A stretch of DNA of 64,000 nucleotides from Mesorhabditis belari (GCA_958450365.1 CAUEEP010000903.1:744001-808000); one strand, 5' to 3'. Numbered from the stretch's first letter, positions 23,432 to 35,344 are shown. A program made the numbers and translations. The notes: generated from the sequence alone by a model not told the origin.

Positions 23432-24678
23432 TATTAGCTTGGTAAATATGAAAGGTTATTATTTACAAAAAATATTGCCCTGTCGTTACGAAGAACATTC
23501 GCTGTGTAGGATTTTTCTCAATAATATGTCAAAATGTGCTAATGCTTTTTTTGCAAAAACCTTTTTTGTTTTGAATAATATTTGTATTGTTTCAGCTCAG
23601 CAAAGATGGATGACCAAAAATTTAAAATCAGGGCCGCCATTTTCTTTGAATTCAATTTAAACAAGAAAGCTACGGAATGCCATCAGAACATTTGTACTGT
23701 TTTTGGAGAAGCTGCTCTTACTTACAAACAATGTTGTGTTTGGTACGATCACTTCAAAACGGGAAACGAGTCATTGGAAGATGCATCACATGGAAAGCCG
23801 CCGATTACTTTGGACGATCAGCTGTTACTGAACGAGGTCGACTTGGATCCATTGCAAAAGCGTAGAAAATTAGCAGAAAAGTTTGGATGCACTCATGTTA
23901 CCATTTACACGTTCTTGGGAAATCATATCGAAGCGGGAAATGGCTCCCCCACGACCTCACTGATGCCCACAAAGTCACACGAGTCACCTTGAGCTCTGTT
24001 CTTCTACGTAAAGCTGGACTTTTGACTTTTGGAAGTATTTTTTGACATCTGATGAGACTTGGCTTTCGTATGAAAATATTCAACTCTATGGACAGTGGCT
24101 GAGTTCGAAGCAGACCTCTCATCCTATCCCGAAGCCTCCGAAAAAGTTATGCTTTGTGTGTGGTGGAATGCTAAGGGATTGGCTCATTTGGAAATATTAG
24201 ATAAAGGAGACAGTGTTGACGGAAGACTTTATGCAGAACAAATGGGCCGAGTCGATCCAGCATTGAGGAAAAAGAGGATCGATCCATCGAAGGTCAGATT
24301 TCTTCACGACAATGCTAGGCCTCACATTTCAAAGATCGTCCACGAACAAATCGATAAGTTGAGCTGAAAACTTCTTCCACACCCACCATACAGCCCTGAT
24401 CTAGCCCCATCGGATTACCATCTCTTTCGGTCTATGAAACAAGCAGTTTCTGGACAGCAGTTCAAACAAAAGCAGGACATCGAAAATTGGGTTGCCAACT
24501 ATTTTGCCTCTAAAAATCTTCAATTTTACGAGGACGGTATTCGTGATTTGGGGCGATGTTGGAAAGAAGTTATTAATGCTTGTGGTGGATACATTTGATT
24601 TTGAAAGTGTTTAAATAAGTTTTCCTGTTATGTTACAAATGATCAAAAAAATAACCTTTCATATTTACCAAGCTAATA
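23432..24678 (+). mobile_element. inner mariner element (1.25 kb), nested
   Basis: Inverted terminal repeats TTAGCTTGGTAAATATGAAA (23434 onward) and the inverse ending at 24676, bordered by TA at 23432-23433 and 24677-24678. Length is normal for mariner. It sits in the 3' leader of the older mariner, which reads the other way. Confidence 0.85.
23606..24598 (+). pseudogene. mariner transposase (inner element), frameshifted
   Basis: Starts MDDQKFKIRAAIFFEFNLNK just after a TTTCAG. The N-terminal helix-turn-helix pair (AALTYKQCCVWYDHFKTGN) is readable. Frameshifts follow near 23925 and 24030, then the catalytic core: [49 protein letters not shown] and KEVINACGGYI, stop TGA at 24596. D34D spacing fits mariner. 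A TGA replaces Trp at about 24366 (LS*KLLPHPP). It is not functional. Confidence 0.85.
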
Positions 24679-24697
24679 AAAACAAGATAACAATACA

Positions 24698-25106
24698 TTA
24701 ATTCACAAGGTATTCGCCATCTGCATCAATGACTTGTCGCCAACGTTCACGCAGAGAATGGATGCCCTTCTTGAAGAACTCGACCGGCTGCGACTCGAAG
24801 AAGTTGGACACCCAAATTTGGACCTCGTCGCGGTTCTTGAACTTTTTCTCAGCCAAGGAGTGGTGCATTGATCGGAACAGATGGTAGTCGGAAGGCGCCA
24901 GGTCTGGGCTTTATGGCGGATGAGGCAGGACTTCCCAGCCCATTTCTTCAATTTTCTGCTGGGTGATTTTTGCGACATGTGGCCGAGCGTTGTCGTGGAG
25001 GAATTTTGTCGACGCCGTATCCACACCTTGACGTCGCAGCGCCTGGTCCACGCGATCCAATTGGCCTTGTCTGAGTGTAGATTTGGATTCCCCGTGAAAA
25101 TTCACC
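24698..25106 (-). pseudogene. mariner transposase 3' half (outer element)
   Basis: Reads [36 protein letters not shown] and [12 protein letters not shown], then a TAA in place of the usual Tyr, then SPDLAPSDYHLFRSMHHSL and RERWRQVIDADGEYLVN with stop TAA at 24698-24700. The first half of the protein is missing. Confidence 0.8.
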
Positions 25107-25199
25107 CTAGAAAATGTGGTTTTAATAATGATTTTCGTTTTTACTTACCCTCTTCGTCGAAATTACTTACCCTCTTCGTCGAAACATCGTATTCTGACT

Positions 25200-26030
25200 A
25201 GTCTGACAGGTAGTCTGACTTTGACTGAGATTTTCTCTATGTTTTTATATTAAATTTTACTAAGGAAATTGTGGTTTTCTATAACAAAATTTCATAAGGA
25301 ACATTTTAAGACCAACCACAAGTTGATCGGTCAACCGGAAGTTGAGATATGGAGGAAAAGAGAAGAGTCGTCAAACTCCGCCTAACAATAGTACAATTGT
25401 TAAGGAAAAAGAGAGTAAAAATGTAGAATCTGTTTTGTAGACTTACCGATGAAAACATAGAGAAAATTAGGGTCAAAGTCGAGATAAGTCTCTGACCCCC
25501 CTCAGAGAATCAGGGTTTGACGACTCTTCTCTTTTTCTCCACTTCTCAACTGCTAACTGTCGGATCGACTTCTGGTTGATTTTAAAATGTTCCTTATGAA
25601 ATTTCGTTATAGAAAACCACAATCTACTTAGTACACTTTAATAGAAAAATATCGAGAAATTTTCACGCAAAGTTGAACAACCTACCCGAAAGGAAATCCA
25701 CAACTTACTTACTACACTTTAATATAAAAACATAGAGAAAATTTTGGTCAAAATTGAACTATTTACTTGGAAGAGTCGATCCAGTTAAATGGTCCATAAC
25801 TCCAGGTCAGAAACCCAAACAACTCATCGTTTGTTTTATTAGAACCTACATAAAAATTTAGTAAAGAAATATAGAATCTGTTTTGTAAACTTACTGATAA
25901 AAACAGAGAAAATTAGGGTCAAAGTCGAGATAAGTGTCTACCCCTCCCTAGAGATTTGTCTAGGGAGGGGTAGAGAGTCGGAGTTTGACGACTCTCCTCT
26001 TTCCCGCCATCAGAAAGAGAATAAATGGAT
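25200..26030. repeat. inverted and direct repeat cluster
   Basis: Arms at about 25243-25385 and 25513-25655 are inverted copies (sharing GTGGTTTTCTATAAC and AGAGTCGTCAAAC). A second partial copy of the unit recurs directly at about 25440-25500, 25715-25765 and 25880-26000 (AGAAAATTAGGGTCAAAGTC). No coding potential was seen. Confidence 0.6.
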
Positions 26031-26325
26031 AATCAAATTATGCAAAACGCGTAGGATCAAAAAAAGGAAAATCGCCGGATCACTGGATCACACCACAAAA
26101 ACATGTACAAATTTTAAACACCTACCCTTCTTTAGCATCTCACAGCAGGACAGATGTGAACGTTAGAAGGAGACGGGAAAATGTGACGTCTATTAGCTGA
26201 CGACGATTTGCCTCGAGCATTTTCTCGTCTTAACCCCCACAATCATTAAAATACACAGTCTCGAATATTCGATCCATTCGATATTTGATCTATTCGATTA
26301 TTCGATTCGATAGTCTAGCATCGCA

Positions 26326-27240
26326 ATGATGACCTTCAGAAATTTGCGTTCCTTCCCGGCTCTTCTCGAATCGCAGGTTATAGGGAAATTGGCCGTGTTC
26401 GAGGCCTTTCAACTGCTACGAGTTAATCATCGTCTTCGCTCATTTGTCCTGTTTCATGGACCTTATCTTTCGAATCTTCAAAGTGTAGACGTTACGCTTC
26501 ACCACGCGAAATTCGAAAACGGTGAGATTATAGCCTTGGGCATAACCATTCATATCCTGCATCACTCTAACTATTGGCTTTTTCATTCGAGCAACGTGAA
26601 GAATGACGTGAAGCATCTTCAGGTTGGTGCAAGTGCCACTGTTCAAGTGAATACTTCGCAGGGGAGACTCTTTCAAAAGTTAATCCATTTCGCTGATTTG
26701 AAAATATTCTGCTTTCAAAGAACTGTCCTTTCAGAAAACAAAACAGAATTTGATGCTTCTAAATTTCTCCCCTCCACTTTAAGGAATCCATTAAGAGGGT
26801 TTTCAATCGTTTTTCCTAGTGGTATGAGCGTGACTCGATCACTTCTTTCAAGATATCGTTTTATACAAGTGACGAAGCGTTTCCGAATCAACTGGAGCTC
26901 CATGCTTTCTAATGACCGCTTTCTTTCTGATGACCTTGATCGGGAACTTGCGGTTTTCATGAAAAACCATTGGTCACTATGTGAAGATCTCGACCTAATA
27001 CGTCTTCCTTCTCAGCTTTTCAACGAGAATCTTTCGTTAATGCAAGAAAATGTGAAACTCCAAGCTGTCCTCAGAAGTTGGGATAACTTCACGAGTTGTG
27101 TCGAGTTTTTCGCGTCACGGAATTGTTTTAATGCGTCGTATTGCAGTGTTGGGCATTATGGAAATCTAGTGAGGAAAGAAGATCCTAGATACAAAAAACT
27201 ACTAGACATTTTCGATCGTGCGCACATGCCTCTTGTTTAG
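26326..27240 (+). CDS. single-exon protein with an F-box-like N-terminus
   Basis: An uninterrupted 304-residue frame, the longest intronless host-type ORF here. The first 40 residues (RSFPALLESQVIGKLAVFEA, then FQLLRVNHRLRSFV) have the Leu/Pro pattern of an F-box, the part of SCF ubiquitin ligases that binds Skp1. The remainder shows no repeat or catalytic motif and could be a substrate-binding part like the nematode F-box-associated domains. The ATG lies just after a run of ATTCGAT repeats. A decayed copy of its last codons (GTGAGGAAAGGAGATCC) is found at 27533-27570. Lack of introns suggests a fast-evolving or retroposed gene. The F-box reading is tentative. Confidence 0.55.
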   Translation: MMTFRNLRSFPALLESQVIGKLAVFEAFQLLRVNHRLRSFVLFHGPYLSNLQSVDVTLHHAKFENGEIIALGITIHILHHSNYWLFHSSNVKNDVKHLQVGASATVQVNTSQGRLFQKLIHFADLKIFCFQRTVLSENKTEFDASKFLPSTLRNPLRGFSIVFPSGMSVTRSLLSRYRFIQVTKRFRINWSSMLSNDRFLSDDLDRELAVFMKNHWSLCEDLDLIRLPSQLFNENLSLMQENVKLQAVLRSWDNFTSCVEFFASRNCFNASYCSVGHYGNLVRKEDPRYKKLLDIFDRAHMPLV

Positions 27241-28100
27241 GCAGAGTTTATCGACCAGTCCACGGAGCAGCTCTTTTTTCACCGACCGCCACTGGCCTAC
27301 CGATTTCAAATTAAATTGTGCTTCAATTACTCTCAAATGCATATTTTGCAATGTCAATCTTCTTGATAAATTAAAAATTACGATGTTTGTGTTTTCTCGC
27401 TTTTAATTATTGTAATTCTAGAATACGTATTTCATTCGTTACCTAATAAAAATCTATCTTTCAGGAAAGCATGTCATGTTATGCACAAATATGTTTAAGT
27501 TTAATAAGTAACCCCCAACCGAATTCCAGAAACAAGTGAGGAAAGGAGATCCGAGATACAAAAAGCAAATTATGAGGATTTGAGGTCCGGGATCCATCGG
27601 TGGATCCCGTCGTCCCAGGTGGCAGTCACCCTGGGACCCACCGGTGAGTCCCATCGTCGTGAATGTGTTAAAACAGTCTTTATCAAAGAAAGTTCTTGAA
27701 AAGATGTGTTTTCTACTTTTTCTTCTTTTTGCTTTGGCATTATTGTTAATTGTTAGTGAATGGATGTCAGATTAGGTGCGATCAGTAAGTCTGGAAAGTT
27801 TTGCTGGAAAGTCCGGAAAGAAATCTTGTTATTTCTTAGTTATCTTTGAGAAATGTAGTTATTTTTAACGATTAGAAGCTTTATTTAAAGCCATAATGCA
27901 ATTCAAGGATGGAGATGGAAGTGTAGATTGGAATATTGATGTACGCTTTCCAAGGACAAACTATGGTTGGTCCGGAAAATTTGCTATGATTGGATGATTT
28001 AAGCGACCGGTTTAAAGGATCATCCAAAATTATGGCAACAAATTTTAGAAAACTATTCTTTTCCAAAAAACTTTCTACAAAAAGTAGCATGTATTATATA
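27241..28100. other. no gene; short palindromes and a relic
   Basis: Contains a partial copy of the preceding gene's 3' end (27533-27570) and three small perfect or near-perfect hairpins at 27588-27655 (such as GGGATCCATCGGTGGATCCC). No exon chain was found. Confidence 0.5.
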
Positions 28101-30093
28101 CTATTTGAATTGAGAGCTCCTTTTGCAAATAAAACGAAACTGATCGGTAGGAGACCAGACCGTCCATTTCCCATCGAGGCTCCAAAGCTGAAATATGTTT
28201 ATTTCTGATGGAAATCCTTCCATTAAGCATTTATTACTTTAGAAAAAAGAGTTTCCTCAGATTGCTTCAAATATTTTTGGATTAATTATGCATTCGAAAT
28301 TGGAATAAATATTCATGTTTTCACCATGAAAATCTCACAATAGCGTGGGTGTACGAATCCGGCCATCTACCCTTCCAATTTGTGAAATCCACCGAACTTC
28401 CATCCGTCCATTCAAAAGCATTTTCTTTGTTCCAATTTCTCTGAATAACAAAATTTCTATGTTTAGACATTGATATTTAGATCCGATTTTCCTTTCTTAT
28501 TATTGAAATGATTCTAGTTTCCCAATCGAAACCATTATTTCTATCAAAGAACTATCAGTCAAACGAATCTTTTTTTACAAAGTGCGTTCCAAAGTGGCTG
28601 AAAAAAATGAAAGAATTAAGTTTAATATATTCATTTATGTCTTTCCATAAGAAAAATTCAACCTTCAGTCCGATCCAGAACAAAGACTCCGAACCAACAT
28701 TTTTCGCTGAAATAAATATCGATTGTTTTTGGTTTATAAAGCATAAATTTCTAAGAAAATCATGAATTTTCAGAATTGAATCATTTTGATTTCTTACGGA
28801 GTTTCCAAACAAAATCGTTCTCTTCCTGACTGTGAATTGAGACTAAATGGCTTTTTCTGCCCCCACAATATGCCTCGGCTTCATCGAATGTCATTCTTTG
28901 ATCGATAAACTTGAGATGAAGATAATCCTGGTTCACAACATCCACCAAACCTTGTACCAAGAAGCGGTTTCTTCCAAATACGACCATCCATCCAGATCCA
29001 AGAAAGTCGTCGTTCGACTTCTGAATTTCTTCGAAAACCTTTACTCCAGGTTTTTTTGAAACAAATACTCCTTCCTTTTCGATCAAACAAACTCACAAAT
29101 CTGCCTGTAACTTCGCGATTTCGGCCGTTTTGTTTTCCCTTTCAGATTGTCTAAAGAGGAATTGATTGGATTGAGTGGAATGGGTGTTTGGGAAATGAAA
29201 AAACTCTTTTCTTAAGTCTCAGTCGACAAGAGATGCCAAATGAACTCACATTTGAGCCCTCAATTCGGTGATTTTCGTTGCTCTAAAAGGAGTTCTGTTA
29301 GTTAACAATCTGTCATAACTAAGAATAACCAGAGAGAGAAGAAAACTCACAACTCGGCCTTTAGCTCCATGCTTTCGGACCTCAATTTCCTCTCGACCTC
29401 GGCATTTTCTTTCCTCGTTTCGTTCAACTCCTTCTCGCTGAACAACTCTAGCCAGTCAAATTCTAACAGTTTTCAACGTACAAATCGGCTTTCAACGCGG
29501 AAAAGGTCCTTGACATTTCGGCGACTTTGGAATCTCTAGATGTTTCTCATTCTCAGATATTTCTTTAAGGGATCTCAAGACTCACATCCCGGCTTTCAAA
29601 GCAGCACCAATCTTCGTCGGTCGTTCGCAGAGTCCACTGATTTTTCCTCGAGCCTCGACGAGTTCTTGTCGGGTTCCATTCCTGAAAAGTCTTGTCATTG
29701 GGACACGCAAACCTATTTCTTGTTCATTGTCTCGAAAAAAACCCACAAATTTCTTTGACAAGACCTCAAATTGATGGGATAGACAAATTGATGGGTATAA
29801 CTTGACGACGAACCCTCATCACTACTGCTGAAATCTAAGATCATCGAAAATCCCTTTCTGACCAACTTTGACGAAGAAATTCGATGGAAAAGAAGGAAAA
29901 TCGTGATGAATAGACCGACGGCCATCACACCCATTCCGATCGATTGATGAATTCGTTTTGAATTCAAGGAAATGGGAATAATGAATGGAGCGACGATGCC
30001 AAAGTGCCAAAGTGAAAGTTTTGACGGCCCAAAGGGCAGGAATAACTGTTTTGACGAGCCCGAATAGATGTTTGAGAATGGAATTTTGAGCAT
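28101..30093 (-). CDS. C-type lectin, type II membrane form (copy D), intact
   Basis: Eleven exons join in phase: 29747-30093, 29586-29690, 29482-29535, 29351-29437, 29250-29282, 29098-29151, 28951-29020, 28798-28909, 28663-28706, 28339-28440 and 28101-28187, encoding 364 residues. Residues 1-50 are cytoplasmic and about 52-72 ([20 protein letters not shown]) form a signal anchor. A Ser-rich stretch and one Cys (LRSCQRN) follow, which could link dimers. Then comes a coiled-coil stalk to about residue 220. The lectin domain reads [54 protein letters not shown] and FRFICK. The WND calcium motif is not present. The architecture recalls vertebrate CD23 or NK-type receptors, by convergence. A surface recognition role is inferred, not shown. 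Confidence 0.75.
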
Positions 30094-30610
30094 TTAAAAG
30101 TCGCTTTCTGAGGTCATTACAAACAGACAGACAGTTATTTTTAGTTTCACAATACTACTAGTTTTTGTGGAGGCTTTATAATTGCTTGCTTTTGGTGTGA
30201 AAAGGAGGATAAGAATCTAATAAATCGAATCTATCACCTTACACCTTTCGATTTTGCGATGTCACCAAGTTAAAGGCTTCGAAAAGAAGGGGTTCTCCGT
30301 TGTAAATGACGCTCTTTCCACTAAAAAACGATTTTTCAAAAAATCTGTGAGGAGAATCTGGAAAATTTTTCCTGTTTTGAAATGAGTACATTTTTCTGTG
30401 TAGAATGACACATCTTTCATCAAAATTCATCAAAAAACGCAAATTGCACCGATGTGTGTGAGACCTGAACCACTGTTTTGACGGCCCGAAGGGCTGGAAT
30501 GAAAATTTTTGAAGGCCAGAAGGGCCTGAGTGTAACCGTGGACTTTTTTGAACTGTCTGAAAGGCCTAATGAGAGATTTGTACGGTCCAAAGGGCCGAAC
30601 TATGTCTATT
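30020..30610. repeat. scattered GGCCC-AAGGGCC mini-hairpins
   Basis: At least five copies of a short palindrome of the form GGCCCxAAGGGC, several preceded by TTTGAC or TTTGA (about 30025, 30478, 30511, 30560 and 30586). The first lies inside the N-terminal exon of lectin copy D, where it encodes part of the cytoplasmic tail. Otherwise no gene was found in 30094-31680. Confidence 0.5.
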
Positions 30611-31202
30611 TTCCAACCCATCAGCGCAAATACTTTCACGGGTCCCCCAATTAGACAGCGGGCAAAGCGAACGATCGTGAGCGAACAAAACCGGACGTGG
30701 AGCTAGCGAGATCACGACAAGAGTCTCCAAATTGGAGACCAGGTTGGAAGCCGATTTGTGAGTGTTTGGAATGGCGTTAATTGGATGGAATCACCAGAGA
30801 CGATAGAGACGAGGGATCCAAAAATCCCCAATTTTCCATAAATGAAATGAAGGATTTGCGTCGACGATGGGAAGAAGTCAAAATGGAGAATACTTTACTG
30901 ATTGATAGTTGTTATTTCTTGTAGAATGCAATCTATTGTTACACGCAAAAAACGCGCATTATTTTTCCCTGATCTAATAGTTAATAAAACACTTCTCCTT
31001 AGGTTTTGAATAGTTTCTAGATTTGCATGGAAACTTGCCTCGTGCTAAGGAATAGAAATATCATGGAAATTTTCAGGAAACGAATCACCCGAGACGATAG
31101 GGAGGTTTTTCTGGTAAGGTTTTTGACAGAGAAAGTCCAACATCTCACATGTTTAGGCAAAAAAGCCTTGAGACACTTTTAGAAATTGACTCTGTCTAGC
31201 CA

Positions 31203-31345
31203 GTCCATAACTTCGAAAAGAAGAGTCCACCAATTTAATTTGGACTAATAAGGACTCCTTTGATGGAAAAGAGATCTTTGTTAAACTGAAACTCGAACAG
31301 CATCTCTCTCGCCGGACCTCTTCATTCGCTACTCGTGCCTCAAAG
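31203..31345 (+). repeat. copy of the window-end repeat
   Basis: AATTTGGACTAATAAGGACT through CTCTCGCCGGACCTCTTC matches 63885-64000 and, with differences, 925-1010. It is a dispersed repeat, not coding. Confidence 0.6.
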
Positions 31346-31681
31346 AGATTTTGGTTTTGGACAAAGAAATTCCCTTAGCTACACGCAACTCTTCGCAAAC
31401 GTGGCCGAGAACATCACGAGGCAAATGAATGGGGAATTTCGAATGAAATCCATTTTGATTGTATTCCATATTCCATATCTAATATTCAGGAGCAGCCAGA
31501 CAGCAAAATACTTGCAGCTGCAGGCGCAATTCTGGATTTCTGGAAAAACTTTTTATATGAGATTTTGCAGAAACAATTCAGAAATAAAGGAGAAGATAAT
31601 GTGCAGTTCTGTGTTTTCAGAAGATTGGATAACATGGGATTTATTGATTTTTGGTCCACAGAAAAAGACACAAAGCATTTA

Positions 31682-33560
31682 TCAGAATTGAGAGCTCCTT
31701 TTGCAGATCAAAAGAATCTGCTGGGTAGGAGGATAGACTCCCCATTTCCCATTGTAGCTCAGAAGCTGAAATGTGTTCATTTCTGATGGAGATCCTTTGA
31801 TAAAACACTTTGTGTTCTTTCACAAAAAGAAATTTCCTCAGATTGATCAATTTTAATTATGCATTGGAAATTGGAATACATATTGATGATTTCACGTTGA
31901 AAATCTCACCCAAGTGTGGGTGTTCAAATCCGGCTCTTCTCCATTCCAATTCGTGAAATCCACCGAACTTCCATCCGTCCATTCCAAAGCATTTCCTTTG
32001 TTCGGATTTCTCTGAATAAAGAAATGTTTATGTTTGGACATTGATATATTTCGATCCGATTTTCCTTATTTCTTCTTGAAATTATTCTAGTTACCCAATT
32101 GAAACCATTATTTCAATCAAAGAACTACTAGCTAAACGAATCATTTTTTCACAAAAAGCCTTCGGGAAATGGCTGAAATAATCATTAGTTTCTATATATT
32201 TATGTCTTTCAATGAGAAAAACTCAACCTTCAGTCCGATCCAGAACCCATGAAAGGCTTGAACAGTTTTCGCTGAAATAAATATCGGTTGTTCTTGGTTT
32301 ATAAATCATAAATTTCTACGAAAATCATGAATTTTCAGAATTGAATCATTTCGATTTCTTACCGAGTTCCCAAACAAAATCGTTCTCTTCATGACTGTGA
32401 ATTGAGACTAAATGGCTCTTTCGACTCGCACAATATGCCACGGCTTGATCAAATGTCATTCTTTGATCGAAAGCCTTGAGATGAAGATAATCCTGGTTCA
32501 CAACATCCACCAAACCTTGTACCAAGAAGAGCTTTTTGCCAAATACGACCATCCATTCAGATCCAAGATCAAAGTCATCGTTCGACTTCTGAATTTCTTG
32601 GAAAAACATTACTCCAGATTCTTTAGACAAATACTCAATCTATTTCCTGAAAAAAAAGGCATAAATCTGCCCGCAACCTCTTGATTTCGGACATTTTGTT
32701 TTCTCTTTTAGATTGTGAGGAGGGGAGTTGATTGGATTGAGTGGAATGGGTGTTTTGGGAGTGAAAAAACTGTTTTCTCAAATCTCAGTCGACAAGAGAT
32801 ACCAAATAAACTCACATTTGGGTTTCGAGGTCAGAGTTCTCGCTCTGCAACGCGTTGATTTTCCCTTCGAGCTCTCCAATCTTGGCTTTTCCGTCTCTTG
32901 CTTCCCTATTCTGAGTTCTTCTGAAAATAGTTCAGATAACTATATATTGGGCTTGTCAAAATCACTACTCAAAATCCAAAAAAGATGAGCTTGAATTCTT
33001 CAAGATTTTTGATTTCACCCACATTTCCCTCTCGAGTCCACTGATTTTTCCTCGAGCCTCGACGAGTTCTTGTCGGGTTACATTCCTGAAAAGTCTTGTC
33101 ATTGAGACACCCAAGCCTATTTCTTGTTTATTCTATCAATTTCGCTTTTCTCCCAAAAAAACTCACAATTTGCTTTGACAAGATCTCAAGCAGACGGTAT
33201 CCGGACAATCCTCTTTACTGCTGAAATCTAACATCATCCACAAACCCCTTTCTAACCAACTTCAAAGTACTACGATCACCAGACGGAATCTCATCTCGAT
33301 CATTCGAAGATCTGAATGGTTGAAAACATGGCTATTTGAAGGGAAAGCAATACGTGAATAGATCCACTTGAACGCTTTCTTGAATGGACGAAGAAATTTG
33401 ATGGAAAAGGAGGAGAATCGTGATGAATAGACCGACGGCCATCACACCCATTCTGCTGAATTGGTTGATTAGTTTTGAATACGGGGGAAATGGGAAGAAC
33501 GAATGGAGGGACGATCCGATACACAATTGTTTTTTACGGAAAAGAGCTTTCGAGAGCTCT
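31682..33560 (-). pseudogene. C-type lectin, membrane form (copy E), probably defective
   Basis: Minus strand. The membrane exon (about 33357-33526) has [19 protein letters not shown], a Cys exon ([13 protein letters not shown]) lies near 33175-33225, and stalk pieces at 33010-33105 and 32817-32920. The lectin exons include NGWSYLAKSSSWYK, FDQAVAYCASRKSHLVSIHS, GFWIGLK, the exon at 31910-32011 ([17 protein letters not shown]) and the final exon 31682-31765 ending LLICKRSSQF. Defects: the central 190 nt stalk exon is missing, and the donor after the last stalk exon reads ATGC instead of GTGA (about 32665). The lectin exons themselves are open, so a shortened product is conceivable. Confidence 0.55.
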
Positions 33561-33989
33561 GAAATTGTTCAGGAAAGCGATTGACTCATTAAGCCGTTGA
33601 AAGAATCGCTTCGAATAGAACTTCGTGCAAAAAAAAGTAGCATTTCGGGAAAAAGAAAGCCGTCAGTTCGTGTGGAGTTGGTGAGTGAGAAAACGCGGAG
33701 TTATCAGGAGACTACTTTCGGGGAAAGTCAACTGAACCGACCGTTCCCATCAAATCGCCACAATTGTTCCTCAAAGCTATCTATCTCCCCCGGCGTAAAC
33801 AGTTTTTCCTAGAGCCTTTTTGACTTCTCCAACTTCAAAATTCAAAGCTCCTCGAGGTGTCATCATTGTTGATTGTTGTTTTGGTTGTTCTATGTTTTTT
33901 AAGTTGTTTTGTGTTAAAGCAGAGCATTGTTGTAAAAAGCATAACTAAACAAAACCTCTCTAAAACGGAAACTGCTCAAGGCATTAAAG

Positions 33990-34090
33990 CCATTTCTGGA
34001 GATTTGGAAAAAAGAAGAGATGCTCTGAAGACATCGAGGAGGAGGCTTCGAGAGATTGTCCATTTTGGTTGCTAGACGAACGAACTGTCC
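33990..34090 (-). pseudogene. relic first exon of the soluble lectin form
   Basis: Reads MDNLSKPPPRCLQSISSF on the minus strand, matching the start of copy F (MDNLSNLPPRCLQRISSF). No following exon is present in this orientation. It mirrors the relic beside copy B at 18.3-18.5 kb. Confidence 0.6.
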
Positions 34091-34383
34091 TACAAAATGA
34101 CTGAACTTTCCTGCAGAACAAGTGAAAATTAAAGGAAAAGGCTACTAAATAAGCAGAATTGATGAGATAATCAAACAAGAAATTCGTTGCCAAGCAAAAT
34201 AGGGCAAAATTCTATAGGCAAAATTCTTACCAAATAAAGAGAAAGGAGGGGAATGGGCACTCCTTTAGTCATCAGTCGTCAAACAAAAACAATCAATCTT
34301 CGTTTCAGCGAAAACTGAAAACGAAAACTGCTACAAAACAACAATGATTTGGGGCCAGAAATAGAATGAGGACACTTGGATTT

Positions 34384-34765
34384 CCTCCATAATTTATCAA
34401 TATTTAGACTACCAGGATCAGAGAACTTTTGTTAGTGGCTATTCCCCACAGTAATGCCTTTTTCATCGGAAAGAGGAAAACCATGTCGACGAAGAAATGA
34501 TTGCATCCAACCGTTGCTTCTTTTGGAATTGAGACCAGCCTCAGAAACGGTTCATCGCTTCGGTATAGATAGCCACATTCGACAGCCAAATACCCTAATG
34601 GATCTGATTATCTGAAATGTACCTTCAAGTTTGAGGGAGATCTTCTGATAAGACTTTTCGAGTTTCTGGTAATCACGACCATCACCAGAAAACACGGAAT
34701 GAAGAACTAATCCTTCTGGACTCTCTGATCACTTTTTATCAAAACACGGAATTCTTTTTCTTGAC
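34384..34765. repeat. inverted copy of 17525-17800
   Basis: Partner of the block described at 17.5 kb; together with 33720-33960 it marks the inverted duplication that links copies B and E. Just beyond it, at about 34880-34945, is a purine-rich GGAGGAAGA repeat. Confidence 0.6.
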
Positions 34766-35011
34766 ATCCATTTCCTCTCTTTTTATTGTATTTGACAAAA
34801 TCATTTAGAAGAAGTGGTCCGAAGCTCTAGGTGGAGTTGTTTGTAACGATGAGGACTGTTTGGGTTGGTTTAACTTGTGGAAGAACGAGGAGTGACTGTC
34901 GATCAGGAGGAAGAGGAGGAGGAAGAGGAGGACATCTGAGAACAACTTAATTTATAGACCAACATCAACTTGTTACATAAGCTATTTATTATAAATGTGA
35001 AAAGTTAGGCA

Positions 35012-35249
35012 CTTGTGGATTTCTCCCCGCAAATCCCGAAATTTGCTTCAATTTGCATATGAAAAATATCCACTCTGTACGCTGTAGAGGACTTCTAGAC
35101 ATTTTCTCCGAATAACTTTTTCGTATGCTCATTTATCTCACAACTTAAACTAAAATCATCTACCCAGTTTTCAAATACTAATTCACGTGCATAAATTTAA
35201 ATGTGAGGGATTTGCTTCTATGGAAATTTGCGGGGAAAATATCCACAAG
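35012..35249. mobile_element. 238 bp MITE-like hairpin element
   Basis: Terminal inverted repeats CTTGTGGATTTCTCCCCGCA and the matching inverse with GCGGGGAAAATATCCACAAG, and subterminal inverted AAATCCC/GGGATTT motifs. No target duplication longer than two bases is evident. AT-rich centre, no coding. Confidence 0.55.
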
Positions 35250-35344
35250 GACCCAAAAACAAACAACCAAACTGACAAACCAAGGCTAAAGTTCAAGCAA
35301 AAAGTGAGCAAGCCTTGACTTGACTTGACGAGTTGCTTGCTCTT

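Larger units (their letters stand above)
23379..25106 (-). mobile_element. outer mariner fragment, split by a second mariner
   Basis: One end (TCAGGTTGGCAAAAAAGAAA, with TA at 23379-23380) lies at 23381-23431. The element resumes at 24679 with the minus-strand 3' half of a mariner transposase (24698 to about 25106). The two halves are separated exactly by the inner mariner and its TA duplication. The far end (5' half of the gene and second terminal repeat) is missing; similarity stops near 25106, before a short direct duplication at 25139-25186. Confidence 0.75.

Noticed and set aside
34880..34945. RGG-box-like GGRGGGRGG peptide
   Set aside because: A short GGAGGAAGA repeat with no surrounding coding context.
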